Below, in pieces: positions 1 through 12,005 of a stretch of 64,000 nt of DNA. The DNA lies in contig JAEPRB010000143.1 of NCBI GenBank assembly GCA_016758965.1, positions 40,351-104,350 of the forward strand, given 5' to 3'. How positions within the stretch are numbered: position 1 is the stretch's first letter; every line of letters starts with the position of its first letter. Below the pieces are notes generated by a model, which saw only the letters and a program-made list of their open reading frames with translations, was not told the DNA's origin and ran no database searches. The translations under genes were made by a program, and so were the position numbers. Origin of the DNA: Circinella minor (lineage: Eukaryota > Mucoromycota > Mucoromycetes > Mucorales > Lichtheimiaceae).

Positions 1-1
1 C

Positions 2-709
2 TCTCCACGGTCATATAAGTCCGCACCTGTTACTGCACACCAAGTAAATACACCTGTTATAGTATTGGATGAGACGGTTGCTCCGGGATCACGGCTACAA
101 GTTGTGCAACCACAAGAACTGGGCTCTCCCAATATTCTGAAGGTACCTCCAACATCTACTGCCAATGCTACTACAAGTACAGCAGACCAAACTAGCAACA
201 CCTCAACTTCACCACGGCCTAGTACAGCTACAGTTGGATCTGGCCTTGGTATTACTCCATCTCCTACACCAACAGAACCAAATAAGAACAGCGAAGAAAA
301 CCAGCATGGGAATGAAGCAATAGAAAATTTACCCAATAATAAGTCAGAAAGAATAACATCTTGGATATCAAGTAACCTTTCCATTCGAAATAATAACAAC
401 AGCAATACAGTAGTTCCAGCCTGTGGTACTCCCTCTTCTAACATTCTATCATCACCTATTATACGATTAGACAACAGTAATAATAATCATGGTGTCATTT
501 ATGATGATGATGAAACAAAAGGAAACATGTCAGTTATTAATGAAGAAGAACAAGTAGAAGTAGACCACTTTACGGCATTCAAGTCACGACCATGGTGGAA
601 CCCATTTTATGTGGCTATTGTATCATGTGGATTACTTAGTGCTGCCGTCATTTTCATGGTTATATATGATTTAACAATGCTTGGTTTAGGTAATAATGTT
701 TTTGGATAA
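2..709 (+). CDS. 3' end of an AAAP-type amino acid transporter (partial)
   Basis: The reading frame is already open at base 2, so the gene begins outside the window. What is visible is a long Ser/Thr/Pro/Asn-rich, probably disordered region (about 190 residues) followed by a motif FxAFKSRPWWNPF and one hydrophobic segment (about residues 180-205 of the visible part), then a short tail. The same layout and closing sequence recur at the end of the complete transporter at 5217-8061 (FMAFKPRPWLNPFF...), so the two are tandem paralogues in the same orientation. The transporter core that would name the family is missing here; the call rests on the paralogue. Stop codon at 707-709. Reading frame certain, function by homology to the neighbour only. 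Confidence 0.75.
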   Translation, partial: SPRSYKSAPVTAHQVNTPVIVLDETVAPGSRLQVVQPQELGSPNILKVPPTSTANATTSTADQTSNTSTSPRPSTATVGSGLGITPSPTPTEPNKNSEENQHGNEAIENLPNNKSERITSWISSNLSIRNNNNSNTVVPACGTPSSNILSSPIIRLDNSNNNHGVIYDDDETKGNMSVINEEEQVEVDHFTAFKSRPWWNPFYVAIVSCGLLSAAVIFMVIYDLTMLGLGNNVFG

Positions 710-1380
710 TAACAATTAGAAAAAATACTGTGATTCTATTGTATGTTTTTTCCCTTTTTTCGTTGCTCCTTTATTGTTATTTTTATTTTTACAAAATGTA
801 AAATACCCCTTTGATTTTCTATGTAATACTTTATTATTTACGCGCAGCTATGATACTTCCCTGTTTCTTATTTTGATTATTTATCTGTGTACCACAGCTT
901 TGTTTGTTTGTTGTATCCTTTTTATTCCTTCTTATCATCATATTATATATTATATTTACCCGATCTTTTGAATAAAGTTTATATTATTTTTCCCGAGAGT
1001 AGAAAAGTCTTTTATATTTTTTTGTTTCATATCGTTATTTATTTCGAGCTTATTATATAGTAAATTAAACTTGTATTTAACTAACATTAGAGACTAATGT
1101 TTTATTGGAGAAAAATATATACTTTATTCTACTTATAATCAATATAAAAAACAAGTGACCTACACCGGGCATCACTGTCATTTTAAAATATGGGTACGTA
1201 TATAGCCAATGTTAAAATTGATCCATATGACCAAGATGAAATACTTGAAATATAAGTATACGGTCAGATATTTACACTCAAATAACGCACGTTTATACCG
1301 TAGAGTCTGATAGAGAGGCTATTATTTGATTATTGTCAATACTATTAGGTCGTTAAATAACATTAGTAACAATTAAAGGT
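710..1380. other. Spacer after the partial transporter gene
   Basis: AT-rich sequence with a possible polyadenylation signal (AATAAA near 971). The open frame at 774-971 is a hydrophobic low-complexity run of T-rich DNA and is not supported as a gene. Nothing else seen. Confidence 0.5.
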
Positions 1381-2110
1381 CATCTTAATGTTTTTTCTCA
1401 TCAGTCTTGTTACTCAAGAGACAGCCATTTTCTGCTTTATATGATGCTGAATATTTGGCCTGGTTTGAAACTGACATGTGCAGTTTATGGCAACACTGAT
1501 CACTTAAACTGCGTATCAAGAAAGCTTGCATTATTGTCACGACTGTTCAAGTTTGTCAAACATCTTCAAGTATATGACATTGGATAACAAAGCAAAAGGT
1601 GGTTTGGATCGATTTCAACCCAAAATTTTAACAGCTGTTAAAGTTTCAGGGCTAATACTGGTGAGTATTTATTTATAGAATATGCAGGAAAAGAGAGACA
1701 GTGTGTGTCTGTTCAAAAAAAGAAGGATAATAGTAAGACAATGATCGATTGAAAAACTTGAAATTTCCTCCTCAATCATAAAAATATTGAAGAGCTAGAA
1801 GGAGCGAAATACTACTAGATACAAAAGTAAAAGCAGATCAACTTCGCATACGATGTGTCTTTTTTTTTAACCATCATATTAATAAGAACAAAAAGACAAG
1901 CTTTATCTCTAGCGCTTCCTGAGCATAATATTCTTCTTTGATCTTTATAATATATTAGACACTATAATAAGTATATGAAAAAGACTTCAATTCCTGCAAA
2001 AATTTTTAAGTTTTGCAAGATGGGCTTCATCTGCGTTGGAACTGACTGTTATTGGACTCGTGGGGCTTAATAAAAAGAACGCTTTGAATTAATGTGAATC
2101 AATTTCAACT
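1380..2110 (+). pseudogene. Possible decayed gene fragment, unknown family
   Basis: Several short stretches on the plus strand look protein-coding but jump frame and contain stops. Examples: a stretch near 1425-1480 reading SALYDAEYLAWFETDM, one near 1665-1730 reading YAGKERQCVSVQKKKDNSK, one near 1820-1860 reading DTKVKADQLRIRCV, and one near 1990-2060 reading SIPAKIFKFCKMGFICVGTD. The codon-like composition contrasts with the poly-A/T background on either side. No continuous gene can be drawn. The likeliest reading is a relic of a repeated gene, but I cannot name the family. Confidence 0.35.
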
Positions 2111-5100
2111 CTAGAAAGTCTTGTAATAAGTTCCATACATACGCTTATCAGTTAATAAGCAATCTATGTCTCCATTTTATTTGACGTATTGTCAGATGAC
2201 TAGTGCTGAATTGTTTGTCACGTGATGACATCAGAATACAGTAGACTCCCGCTTTTTTCAATCTGAAAAAAAAAGTTGCGGGATTTGGGACTCTTAAGTA
2301 AGTTAATAGTGTAAGAACTGGGGGATTGTTGTACATGTGAACTTTCTGTGTTGTGCCACAATTATGAAAGTAGGCACAGTATAATTAGCTAATAAGTGAT
2401 TTTTGAGCACGTAACCAACCTGTCAGAAGAATAAGTATATATTATATCACATGTATGATAAATAAAAAGAATAGGGATGTAATTCTTAGTGCCAATGTGC
2501 CTTCAACGGCTAATTTTCACCCTTTCGTTTTCTTTTTATTAGAATACATTATAAAAAAAATCTGAAGTTGTGCGTGACAGAAAACACGATCTAAACTAGG
2601 CTTTATAATCTGTAGGGTTTGTGCGACTATTTTTAAATAGGTGAAAATTATACAATTAGATTATACATTTTGATTTTATAATGTAGCTTTTTTTGTACAT
2701 TTTCTGTCTTTAATATTACAGTTTGCCCTTTGTAGCAGTAAATCCTGTGATATAATATAACACGCTAATTATCTAAAACTACACTACAACATTTTTGTTT
2801 ATATGAGTTTAAGCTTGTCATGTATCAAACTAAGAAAGCATCCAATTTTTTTGTCATTAAGGGAAGAACCATTATTACATTTGGGGTTTACACAGCAGAC
2901 AAAAGGCTTGAATAGAAAATCAAGACAGCTAAAAAATAATAATTCGCTACACTACTTAAATTTCCTCGATCTTAATAAAGAAGTGTTCTGCGCACCCACG
3001 GATGTCTCTGCAAAGCAATTTTAGGAGAAAATGGAATATAAGATTCTTTATTTTAGGACCTTGCAAATCAGCAGTAAAAACTATTGATAGCAAATGGACA
3101 GCATAGTATTTATTTCCAAGCTAAAGCCACGAAAAATTATTTAATGATTAATACGCAACAACATACTATTTATTTAGCGGCCTTATAACAATACTTGGTT
3201 TCATTCCATAAGAAATGCTATAAGGACATAAGGACATATATATTATATCGATTATTTCGACTATTTGTTTTGAATATCCCTACTACCAATACTGCTATTT
3301 TCTCAATACTGTATAAAAGAAACAGCATATATGAGTAGTACTCTTATATAACATAACTCCACTTGCTTAATAACTTCTTCTTTACTCACAACAAATAATT
3401 ATTTAGAACACTATAATATTTTTGTGTTTTTATATATACCAATATTAGAAAAACTTCAAACAAGTAGTGATGTTTATTTCCAAAATAACCATTCTTCTAC
3501 CCAGAGAATGAAAACATTTATCCTCATCACTTTGTTACCTAACAACTTGCTTTAACAAAATTCCTTGATGTTATATATTTTCACGCTGATATCCCGATCG
3601 TTTTGAGGCTACAACTTATAATGATCTTTTCATTTTATTATAATAGTAATAGTACCAATAGTATTCTGACTGAAGTGGGGATTTTTTATGGTGGGTCGGA
3701 TCCACGGCTTGTCATGAGTGGTATTTATGGCCGAGGAGAATGATTAAACGAGTAATTTATTCAAGAATAATGCAAGCAGTACTTAATAAAATATTTAAAA
3801 CTACAATGGTCATGCTAAACAGAAAAAATGATATTGTGTGGACTAACATACTATATAAATGTTACGCGTAACACATAGAAAACTGTCACTCACGCTTCTC
3901 TCTAAATGTAATGGAAAACATCGAAACTATTTTCTATTTTTAAAGCAACGTGCTCATTGTTGATCGTTACTCGAAAAGAATATGTAGAATGGCGTATTGA
4001 AAAAAAAGTTACTCGGCTAAACTCTTTTTATGGTATTTATTTTCGATGTTGTCTATATACTTTATAAAAAAAAGTGTAGAAAAGAGAGGGGTAAAATGAG
4101 GAGGTTATTAGTCAAAATATTTTTTATTCATTTCTTTCATTTATGTTCATCAAAGCTTAATAAGGAGAAATTCTTTTAGAGTTGATTTGTTCATGATAAT
4201 ATAAATATACTACAATCCACGTTCTAATTTTTTATATACATGATACTTGGATAACATCTTGTTTTAATGCATGTTTGTTTTGATTGTGGTCATCCATCAG
4301 GCGGCACACGTCGGAGAAAAGAAGGAATTGAAAGATTGAGTGTATGTGATACCCGGTTTTGTTTCATATCTTTTTAGTGCTACAAACTGATACCTTAATC
4401 GGGTAACTTGGCCTTGTACCATGTGTACCTTTTATTCCTTTCTCGAACTCAAATAATATCTGTTGTAATCTAGATGTCCCCACATGGGGTTTTTTCATTA
4501 TTTTTGAGAATTTGTTTTCATACCAGTTTATTTTATTATAAGGTAATACAACTCCTTTTTATTAGTAACAATAATAAGAAATAGAATATTTGAAAAAAAA
4601 AGTTTGCAAGCTAAATATTTATAATCATATGTGTTATCTAATGTGAACGAAGAGTTATCGTTATGGTAACATAATTACAATTATATATAACAAGATCACT
4701 TTTGCTTCAATACTTTTATAACTTTTTTTTTTTTTTAAAAAAAAAGAATGATTGCTTGGAAAGTACTAAAAAGATTATTCTTTTTGAAGAAAAAAATAAA
4801 TTCTCTTTTTTTATCTAGTGCTTTATGCATAATCAAAAAAAAAAAAAAATAAGCTATCCTCATATTATTATCTTTTTAAAAAATAGTAGTAGCAATTATA
4901 GAACTGCAATGCTTCATTGGGCTAACAATTGTATATTTTTCTATAATAATTTTGAAACATAAATCTGATTTCTCCTTTCTGTTAGCACCAATGTTAATTA
5001 CTTTTTTTTATTACGTATTTCAGAAAGTATAAAAACCATGTTCATCAAAACAATAAGCAAAAAAGTCAGGTGTGTTTATAAAGTGTTGTTTATAATTGTA

Positions 5101-5216
5101 TAATTGTTTATTACTTTTTTTTCTATTCATCTTTTTATTTCATTCTTTTTTAATTGTATTTCGTTGAATAAATTCTTTTTTCTTCTCTTTTTTTCTTTAT
5201 TAATACTCACAAAAAT
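2111..5216. other. Long AT-rich spacer between the two transporter paralogues
   Basis: About 3.1 kb with homopolymer A/T tracts and no convincing reading frame. The open frame at 2803-3024 has a Lys/Asn/Leu composition expected of AT-rich DNA by chance. A terminal-repeat-like sequence is noted separately at 2239-2292. Confidence 0.5.
2239..2292. repeat. Terminal-inverted-repeat-like solo sequence
   Basis: Begins CAGTAGACTCCCGCTTTTTT and later contains AAGTTGCGGGATTTGGGA. A related sequence at 44339-44421 starts CAGTAGACCCCTGG and also contains AAGTTGCGGGAT. The CAGT(A/C)GA(A/C)CCC start resembles pogo/Tc1-type element termini in fungi from general knowledge. No transposase is attached. Confidence 0.35.
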
Positions 5217-8061
5217 ATGGCGGGAGAGAACCAAAAAGGAGTTGGAACACTTGGAAGTATCGCTTTACTTGTGATGTCTATGACCGGTACGTAACGTATC
5301 TGAATTGTCCCAACATTTTCAATAGATGATGTATACAACAATCAGTAAGTGTACTTATACGAGTAAAATGTTTATTATATCTAGGACCAGGACTTCCTAT
5401 GATACCGCCTTTATATCAACAGGTAATGATATCAACAAGATATCCTTTTCGTACGCGTCAATTTCTTTCCAACTATACTACGTATTTATTAGCAAGAGAT
5501 CTATAGTTCTGTAATGACTATCAGAGTTCATTTTTGATTAATTGACAATACGTATTACTCTTTTTATTATCTGATTTAGGCCGGATGGCTTGCACCGACT
5601 GTTGTACTTCTTGTAATTGCTTACCTGTCAGGGGTCGCTTCATTATTTATATGTGAAGTTCTTTCTAGCATTCGAGGAAATGAAAAATTCCAGGTAAAAA
5701 AAAAAAGAGGCTTATTAATAGTTTATTTTTCTGCCACTGACTTAAAACCTTGACATATTTAATTTACCTGTTAATGCGCCACATATTTTGGTAATACTTA
5801 TAGGCTCAAATTGAATTTACCACTGTAGCTCAATTATTATTGGGAAAAAGATATCATTATTTTTTTCAAATTATTCTATACATTGCACTTCAAGCTGTCA
5901 TCATCGCATCCATTGTTATATCGGCACAAGTAAATATGTAGAAAAAATAAGTGTAGTGTAATAAAATGTTTTCTTGTGCTAATTAATCTAATTCTTGATA
6001 ATAACAATTGTAAATGTTTAGACAATGGATAATTTGATTATTACCTTATTTAAAGGTACATGCGGCCTTAATATTTACCCTGGAGGATGGGTTTGTGTAG
6101 GCCAAGGCAATTCATCGACAGCTTCACCTTTCAACGAGGATGATTACTTTATTTTCACATTTGGCTTTCTTTTGACAATGGCAATGGTGATGCCATTAGG
6201 TTTCTTTGATTTGGTTGATAATATGGGTGTGATGATTACTTCTTTACTTATCATGACTGTTGTTACAATTCAATGGGTTGTTGCTTTTTGTCAAGAAGGG
6301 CTAGTTACAGAACGTTTACCAGTTACTGGACCTAGTTCTGGTATGGTCATGGGTATTATTATTTTTAATTTTAGTTATGTGACCACGGTAGGTATAATAA
6401 TTGTCGAGCAACAGGATTGGATTTTTTTCAAGTGTTTAGAATACATACGTACTAACTGGTATTTGATCAATATCTAGGTACCCACGTGGGTCAATAGTAT
6501 CAATCCAGACGTATGCATACACTCTTGTATTACTTGGTCTATTATCATTACAGCTTTAATTTACATTCTTCTTGGTGAGTTTTTTTTTTATTAAAACTTA
6601 AAAATAAGCACTGCATGATGAATCGGAAAAAACATATATGCAATAATAAATAACCGTCATTGTTATTTAGGCGTATTCGGCGCAATGGCTTTCCCTATGA
6701 CAATGTCTGATAATGTTCTAACCCTTCTTGCTAATGAAAGTACTGTAGCATCCAAAGTTACTACATACTTATTCCCTATCGCTGCATTAATCTCGTCTAT
6801 TCCTGTATTTGTTATTGTTATTCGATGTAACTTATTACGTGGTGATTTATGTGGTAAACGTTGGGCTACCTTCTGGTCTAATATTCTCCCTTGGATAATT
6901 TGCATGTAAGAATATATTCTTTTAAATTACATTTTCTAGACTTCTACTTTAGAAAATAATTATCAAAATAAAAAACCTTATTATTATGAAACATATATAT
7001 ATATACTGACTTGTTATACCACTTTTTTTTTATTACTTTTTAGTCCATTAATGAACAAAGATTGGATGAATACCATTCAGAACTGGATTAGTCTCTTTTT
7101 CCAATCGGTATAAAATATATTATTTTCCTCAAGTATAAAACCGAAAGTGTATATAATATACTTTGCTCACATTATCTATCAACTTTAATTATTATAGAGC
7201 ACAAACTATATAATACCTTTTGTACTTTACTTTGTCTCGCGAAAGTTTCAAGGAAGCGTAATCGAAGAAGATTCCACTGAAAAAGTTCCAGAAGAACCTA
7301 CTGATGTTACTATGCATCATCTCGAAGAATCAGCCATACGAGGTAGAACATCCGAAATTCGTCGAGTATCACGCATAAGTCGACAATCTGCTATATACAG
7401 TAGTACACCACGATCCATTCTACGATCACCACTTTCTCCTCGATCACAGCTGTCACCAAGGTCCCCGCGGTCGAGGTATGAAGCATCACCGGCGCCACCT
7501 ATTATTTTAGAAGAGCCACCACCGTCTTTACTTGTTGTTAATCCACCCCCACTACCAAATGGAACACTTATACCCAATTCGCCATCATCTCAAAGACCAC
7601 CGTCTATACAAGGGTCACTCAATAATGCTCTCACAGTACCACCACCAATCGAATCATCGCCTCGAAGTACGTTGGCAACAACAGCTGTTGGATCTGCACA
7701 AGGATTAGGTATTACACCTTCTTCACAAAATAAAGAAGAAGATCAATCACCCAGAGGATCTTTATGGATCAATAGCAATTTATCTTTACGTAATCCACCT
7801 ATTGCTTCCTCCGTTATCGTGGATGGTGGTAGTGACGTAAAAAATCACAGCGATATCAAAGTAAGCATCCAATGTGAACAACAAGAAGAACAACAAGTAA
7901 TCGGAGAGGACCGTGTTTATTTTATGGCATTTAAACCAAGACCCTGGTTGAATCCATTCTTTGTTGCAGTTATAGCATGTAGTTTACTTACTATTGGAGT
8001 AATATTTATGGTGATTTATAATATAACTATGGCTGCTTTGGGTAATGATATGCTTTCATAA
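5217..8061 (+). CDS. AAAP (Aa_trans) amino acid transporter with a long disordered loop
   Basis: Probable proton-coupled amino acid transporter of the plasma or vacuolar membrane. Nine exons: 5217-5286, 5385-5422, 5580-5693, 5804-5929, 6022-6387, 6478-6574, 6671-6905, 7044-7107, 7198-8061, giving 657 residues with all phases closing. The N-terminus (GTLGSIALLVMSMTGPGLPMIP) is the typical first helix of this family, with a helix-breaking GPG. I count ten hydrophobic spans up to about residue 370, then about 230 residues rich in SPRS, Pro and Ser, then a last span (WLNPFFVAVIACSLLTIG) near the end. The loop falls where the last two helices of an 11-span AAAP protein would normally be close together. 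The start is the first ATG of the first exon, preceded by an A-rich leader. Polyadenylation-like AATAAA near 8090. It is a paralogue of the partial gene at 2-709. Confidence 0.85.
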
Positions 8062-8324
8062 TAAAAACTTTTTGTATTTTTTATTTTTGTAATAAAATGA
8101 GAATTTATATCAAATAAAATATGTCTTTTTTTTTTTGGAAAAAAAAAAAAAGTGTATAGTAAATGTGGTTGTTATGAGAAAGCATGAAGGAGCTTAATCT
8201 ATCCGTCGTTGCTAGGACAACCCAAAATCGGAGTAAATTTTTCCAAATTTGGAGACGTGCAACAGGTGTCGATATCGGTGTTGTTCACCAAAGGCCAGTG
8301 AATCCTCCTCTTTCCACACGCGTT

Positions 8325-8529
8325 GTAAGTAGTACGCTGATAATTATGGGGATGGAGAGAAGAGAAATGAATAGTTCTCAAATAATAATATGAGATGAAG
8401 TGACGGAAAAACAAGATGGATGGATGAATGGATACTTTATATAAATGAATGGATGGATGGATTGAATCATATCTAACTCATATATACATGTAATTTTTTT
8501 TTCTCATTGTCTTAATTTTAAAAATTTAG
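8325..8529 (+). other. Probable 5'-UTR intron of the eS10 gene
   Basis: A GTAAGT donor at 8325 and a TTTAG acceptor ending at 8529, five bases before the eS10 start codon. Fungal ribosomal protein genes often carry an intron at or near the start codon. The upstream leader (about 8190-8324) has no supported coding frame. Inferred from splice motifs only. Confidence 0.5.
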
Positions 8530-8533
8530 CACC

Positions 8534-9388
8534 ATGCTTGTTCAGAAGCAAAACAGAAAGCTCATCTACGAGACGCTCTTCAAGGGTAAATAACTTGCCA
8601 ATTCAACAACAACCTAAACACCACATTCCCAACATAACGCCAAAAAACGAAAACGATTTTTTTTTTTCATGTACTGAGCGAATACATTTTGTCAACATTT
8701 TTTTTTATATATATATTTATTAGACGGTGCTATGGTTGCCGCCAAGGACTACAACCTTGCCAAGCATCCTGATGTTGATGTTCCCAACCTTGAGGTCATC
8801 AAGATGATGCAATCTTTGACCTCCAAGGGTTTGGTCAAGACCCAATTCTCGTGGCAGTACTACTACTATACCCTCACCGATGAGGGTATCGACTATCTCC
8901 GTGAATGTAAGAAAAGCTTTATCAAAATATATATTTCATTTTTACGACATTTCCGAATACCATTTCTAACATAATTGTTGTTTATTTAGACCTTCACTTG
9001 CCCCAAGAGATTGTCCCTGCTACTTTGAAGAAGACTGCTCGCCCCGCTGCTCCTCGTCGTGCCTGTAAGTTATAATTGGAATTGTATTATGAATAGGGAA
9101 GGGATTATCAAAAGAATGTATATGATAGCTAACTGATGTTGTGAATTATTACTTAAAATAGTCGGTGAAGGTCGTGAAGGTGGCCGTGGTCCCCGTGGTG
9201 ACCGTGATGGCTACCGCCGCAAGGAAGGTGCTGACGGTGACTTCAAGCCCGAATTCCGTGGTGGTTTCGGTAAGTTACTTTTGATATATTTACTTATTTT
9301 GAGTTTGTAATTTAAAAGGAAAGGAATTATAAACTAATCATATTGATATATATAATTATTTTATTTAGGTCGTGGCCGTCGCGAATAA
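8534..9388 (+). CDS. RPS10: 40S ribosomal protein eS10
   Basis: Structural protein of the small cytosolic ribosomal subunit. Five exons (8534-8585, 8724-8906, 8990-9064, 9162-9269, 9369-9388) join to 145 residues, within the usual length for fungal eS10. Family hallmarks: the N-terminal winged-helix stretch beginning MLVQKQNRKLIYETLFKDG, the core VPNLEVIKMMQSLTSKG and QYYYYTLTDEGIDYLR, the LHLPQEIVPATLKK segment, and a Gly/Arg-rich tail ending GRGRRE. Codons in the exons are GC-richer than the surroundings, as expected of a highly expressed gene. The start ATG follows an intron acceptor by four bases, so the leader is spliced. Confidence 0.97.
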
Positions 9389-10793
9389 ACTTTCTTTTCA
9401 TGATTTACCTTTGATTTTGTTTTTTTATACACGAAAATAAAAAAGGGTTCTTTTTTTTGTTTTGTTTCGAACAAAAATTGAAAAATACTTTTAATGCAAA
9501 AAAAAACAAAATGGGTGTGATTGGGATTTTATATTGAACATTGCAATGTGTGTGAATTACTGTCAATAAGAAAAAGATGACGATATTGCCTTGTTATCGA
9601 TTTTATTTTATTTTTGGTTTTTGCGCGCTTTTGTTTATTTGAATGGGAAAGGAATGAAGGAGATAGTGGGATATTACTCTTGAATTTTTTTAATAGCTTT
9701 TGTTTGACAACAATAAGTTTCCGGAAGATCTAGGTTAGCATTGTTTAATTTTGAGAACACAAGTAAAACGGTGCCTGAGTTATGTTAGAACCTCACGTGG
9801 TTTTGGATCTGTGTTGCATGCTGGTTTTTTTTTTTTTTTTTTGTTACACTCTAAATTACATTTCTTAGTGTATCGGAAAGTGGTCAATTAATAATTAGTG
9901 TGAGTTGTTGCTTTGTATACGCATGAAAGCAGAGAAATTTGGTGACTGCAAAAGATATAGTCTTATGCATAAAATGTAGAAAATATATGTTTCACAAGGC
10001 AAATCAACCCACCAGTTTCTTTGGAGTTCTTTGTCATTTTTTGTTTCATAAAAAAAAAAGAAGAGTGAATTGTAGAGTGGTTCTATACAATCGTTACATC
10101 ATTGTAATGTATTATACACTATAAGTAAATATATATTTTATTCCACATATAGATAAAAACATCCTCTTACGACAACAACCCCAACATTGCTGAGACCCAG
10201 ATTTATTTTAATATACAATTTCATCATCATTAGAAATCATAAAATACGTCATAGTCAGTCAGTTAATTATTTCGTTACAGAACATACCATCTTCTCTATA
10301 TTTGTGCATAAAAGGAAGGTAGTCAAAGGTTTGATTTGGAAGATATATTTTCTTTTCCTGTGCTACAGAAGCAAAGAAGAGGAACATACACCGCTTATTG
10401 AAAAATTATTACCTTAATAGGATTACATTTCATCGCGCTTGTATGTGCTCTTCCAAATGCGCGATCAAACATTAAAGAAGCTTTAAAAGAAACAAAAAGA
10501 ACGAAAAGGATGACCTGTAGTCACGTGAACATGAGACCGATAATAAAAAATAAAGTAATGTTTTGTCTATATAAACAACCAGTTTTCGAGTGAATAAAAT
10601 TATTCTATATTACTTTTTATTTGTATTATTTCTTCTCTTTACTTGCGTTTTATAAATTTGTAAGTCTGATAATGTTGTAAAATTAAACAACAATTTATTT
10701 ATTTATCTTTTGAAAAACCAGTAATGGTTGAAGAGTTGGGAGTTTTTAAAAAGAATGATAAATAACAAATAAAATCAAATTATAGAAATAAAC
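9389..10793. other. Spacer between eS10 and uL16
   Basis: AT-rich; polyadenylation-like AATAAA near 9437 for eS10. The open frames at 9939-10124 and 10187-10417 have chance-like composition and no family resemblance. The last 200 bases, with C/T tracts and TATAAA-like motifs near 10570, presumably hold the uL16 promoter. Confidence 0.5.
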
Positions 10794-11791
10794 ATGGGAA
10801 GAAGACCTGCTCGCTGTTACCGTTATTGTAAAAACAAACCTTATCCAAAAAGTCGATACAACAGAGGTATGTAATATACATTAATAACAAAAGAGTAGAA
10901 TCTCATTATTTTGAATTATGAAAATGAGACAAGTAAATGTATATATTGCAAATAACTAATATGAGCATTTGTTTCAACAACAATAGGTGTCCCTGACCCC
11001 AGAATCAGAATCTACGATTTAGGTCGTAAGAAGGCATCTGTAGATGACTTTCCCTTGTGTGTTCACTTAGTATCGATGGAATATGAACAACTTTCTTCTG
11101 AAGCGCTTGAAGCTGGACGTATTGCCGCTAATAAATATATGGTTAAAACTGCTGGTAAAGATTCATTCCATATGCGTGTACGAGTTCATCCATTCCACGT
11201 AGTTCGTATCAATAAGATGCTTTCATGTGCCGGTGCAGATAGGTAAATATTATATATTCGTATAGACCTTATTCCTTCTTAAAATCCGCGTAGCTAGTTT
11301 TTTCTTTTGATAAAGTTCGATCTTCTCACATAATATTTTATTTTCTAGATTGCAAACCGGTATGCGTAAAGCATTTGGAAAGCCTGCTGGTAAGTAATAA
11401 ATGTTTAATAAAAAAAATGTACTTTTTGAAAAAAAAAAGAAGTAATTTGTTAGACTCGTTTTTTTTAACATAACTTTTAATAATTATTATCATTATTATA
11501 GGCGTGGTTGCTCGTGTGAATATTGGTCAAATTGTTTTCTCCATTCGTTCCAGAGAGGCTAACAAGGCAACTGTAATCGAAGCTTTACGCCGTTCTAAAT
11601 ACAAATTCCCTGGAAAGCAAAAGATTGTTGTTTCACGGAAATGGGGATTCACTGACTTGACTCAAGAAGACTATATCAAGGCTCGCCGAGAAGGCACGGT
11701 TCACCATGATGGAAATTATATCAAGTATGTTCCTAACAAGGGTTCTTTGGAAAATTACTTTGAAGCTTCGCGCAAAGCTAAAGCTGCATAA
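10794..11791 (+). CDS. RPL10: 60S ribosomal protein uL16 (L10)
   Basis: Large-subunit protein next to the peptidyl-transferase and P-site region, loaded late in 60S maturation. Exons 10794-10866, 10987-11242, 11349-11389 and 11502-11791 give 219 residues, typical for the eukaryotic protein. Diagnostic segments: [20 protein letters not shown] at the start, [16 protein letters not shown], the basic P-site loop region around [37 protein letters not shown], and [16 protein letters not shown]. No key segment is missing. The first ATG is used. Confidence 0.98.
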
Positions 11792-12005
11792 AAAAAACAC
11801 TCCTTCATTCTTCTTAGTATAGAAATAGTGAAACACTTCCTTCCTCCATCTTCTTTTCTACTGCTGCTTTGCTGCGGCGGTCGAACCTTTATCAAATTCA
11901 TGCTGTAAAACAAAAAAAAAATTGCCTTTTTTCTTTTCGCATATTACTTTTTTTTTTTTTTTTATTGCTCACCCTAAATTACTATATTATAAATAAACAA
12001 ACATT

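Noticed and set aside
774..971. 65-residue plus-strand open frame
   Set aside because: Hydrophobic low-complexity translation of T-rich 3' flank; no start context or family.
7317..7577. Minus-strand open frame opposite the transporter loop
   Set aside because: Shadow of the SPRS-rich coding sequence; composition mirrors the plus-strand codons.
8184..8414. Overlapping open frames on both strands upstream of eS10
   Set aside because: They lie in the probable leader and 5'-UTR intron of eS10 and have no family features.
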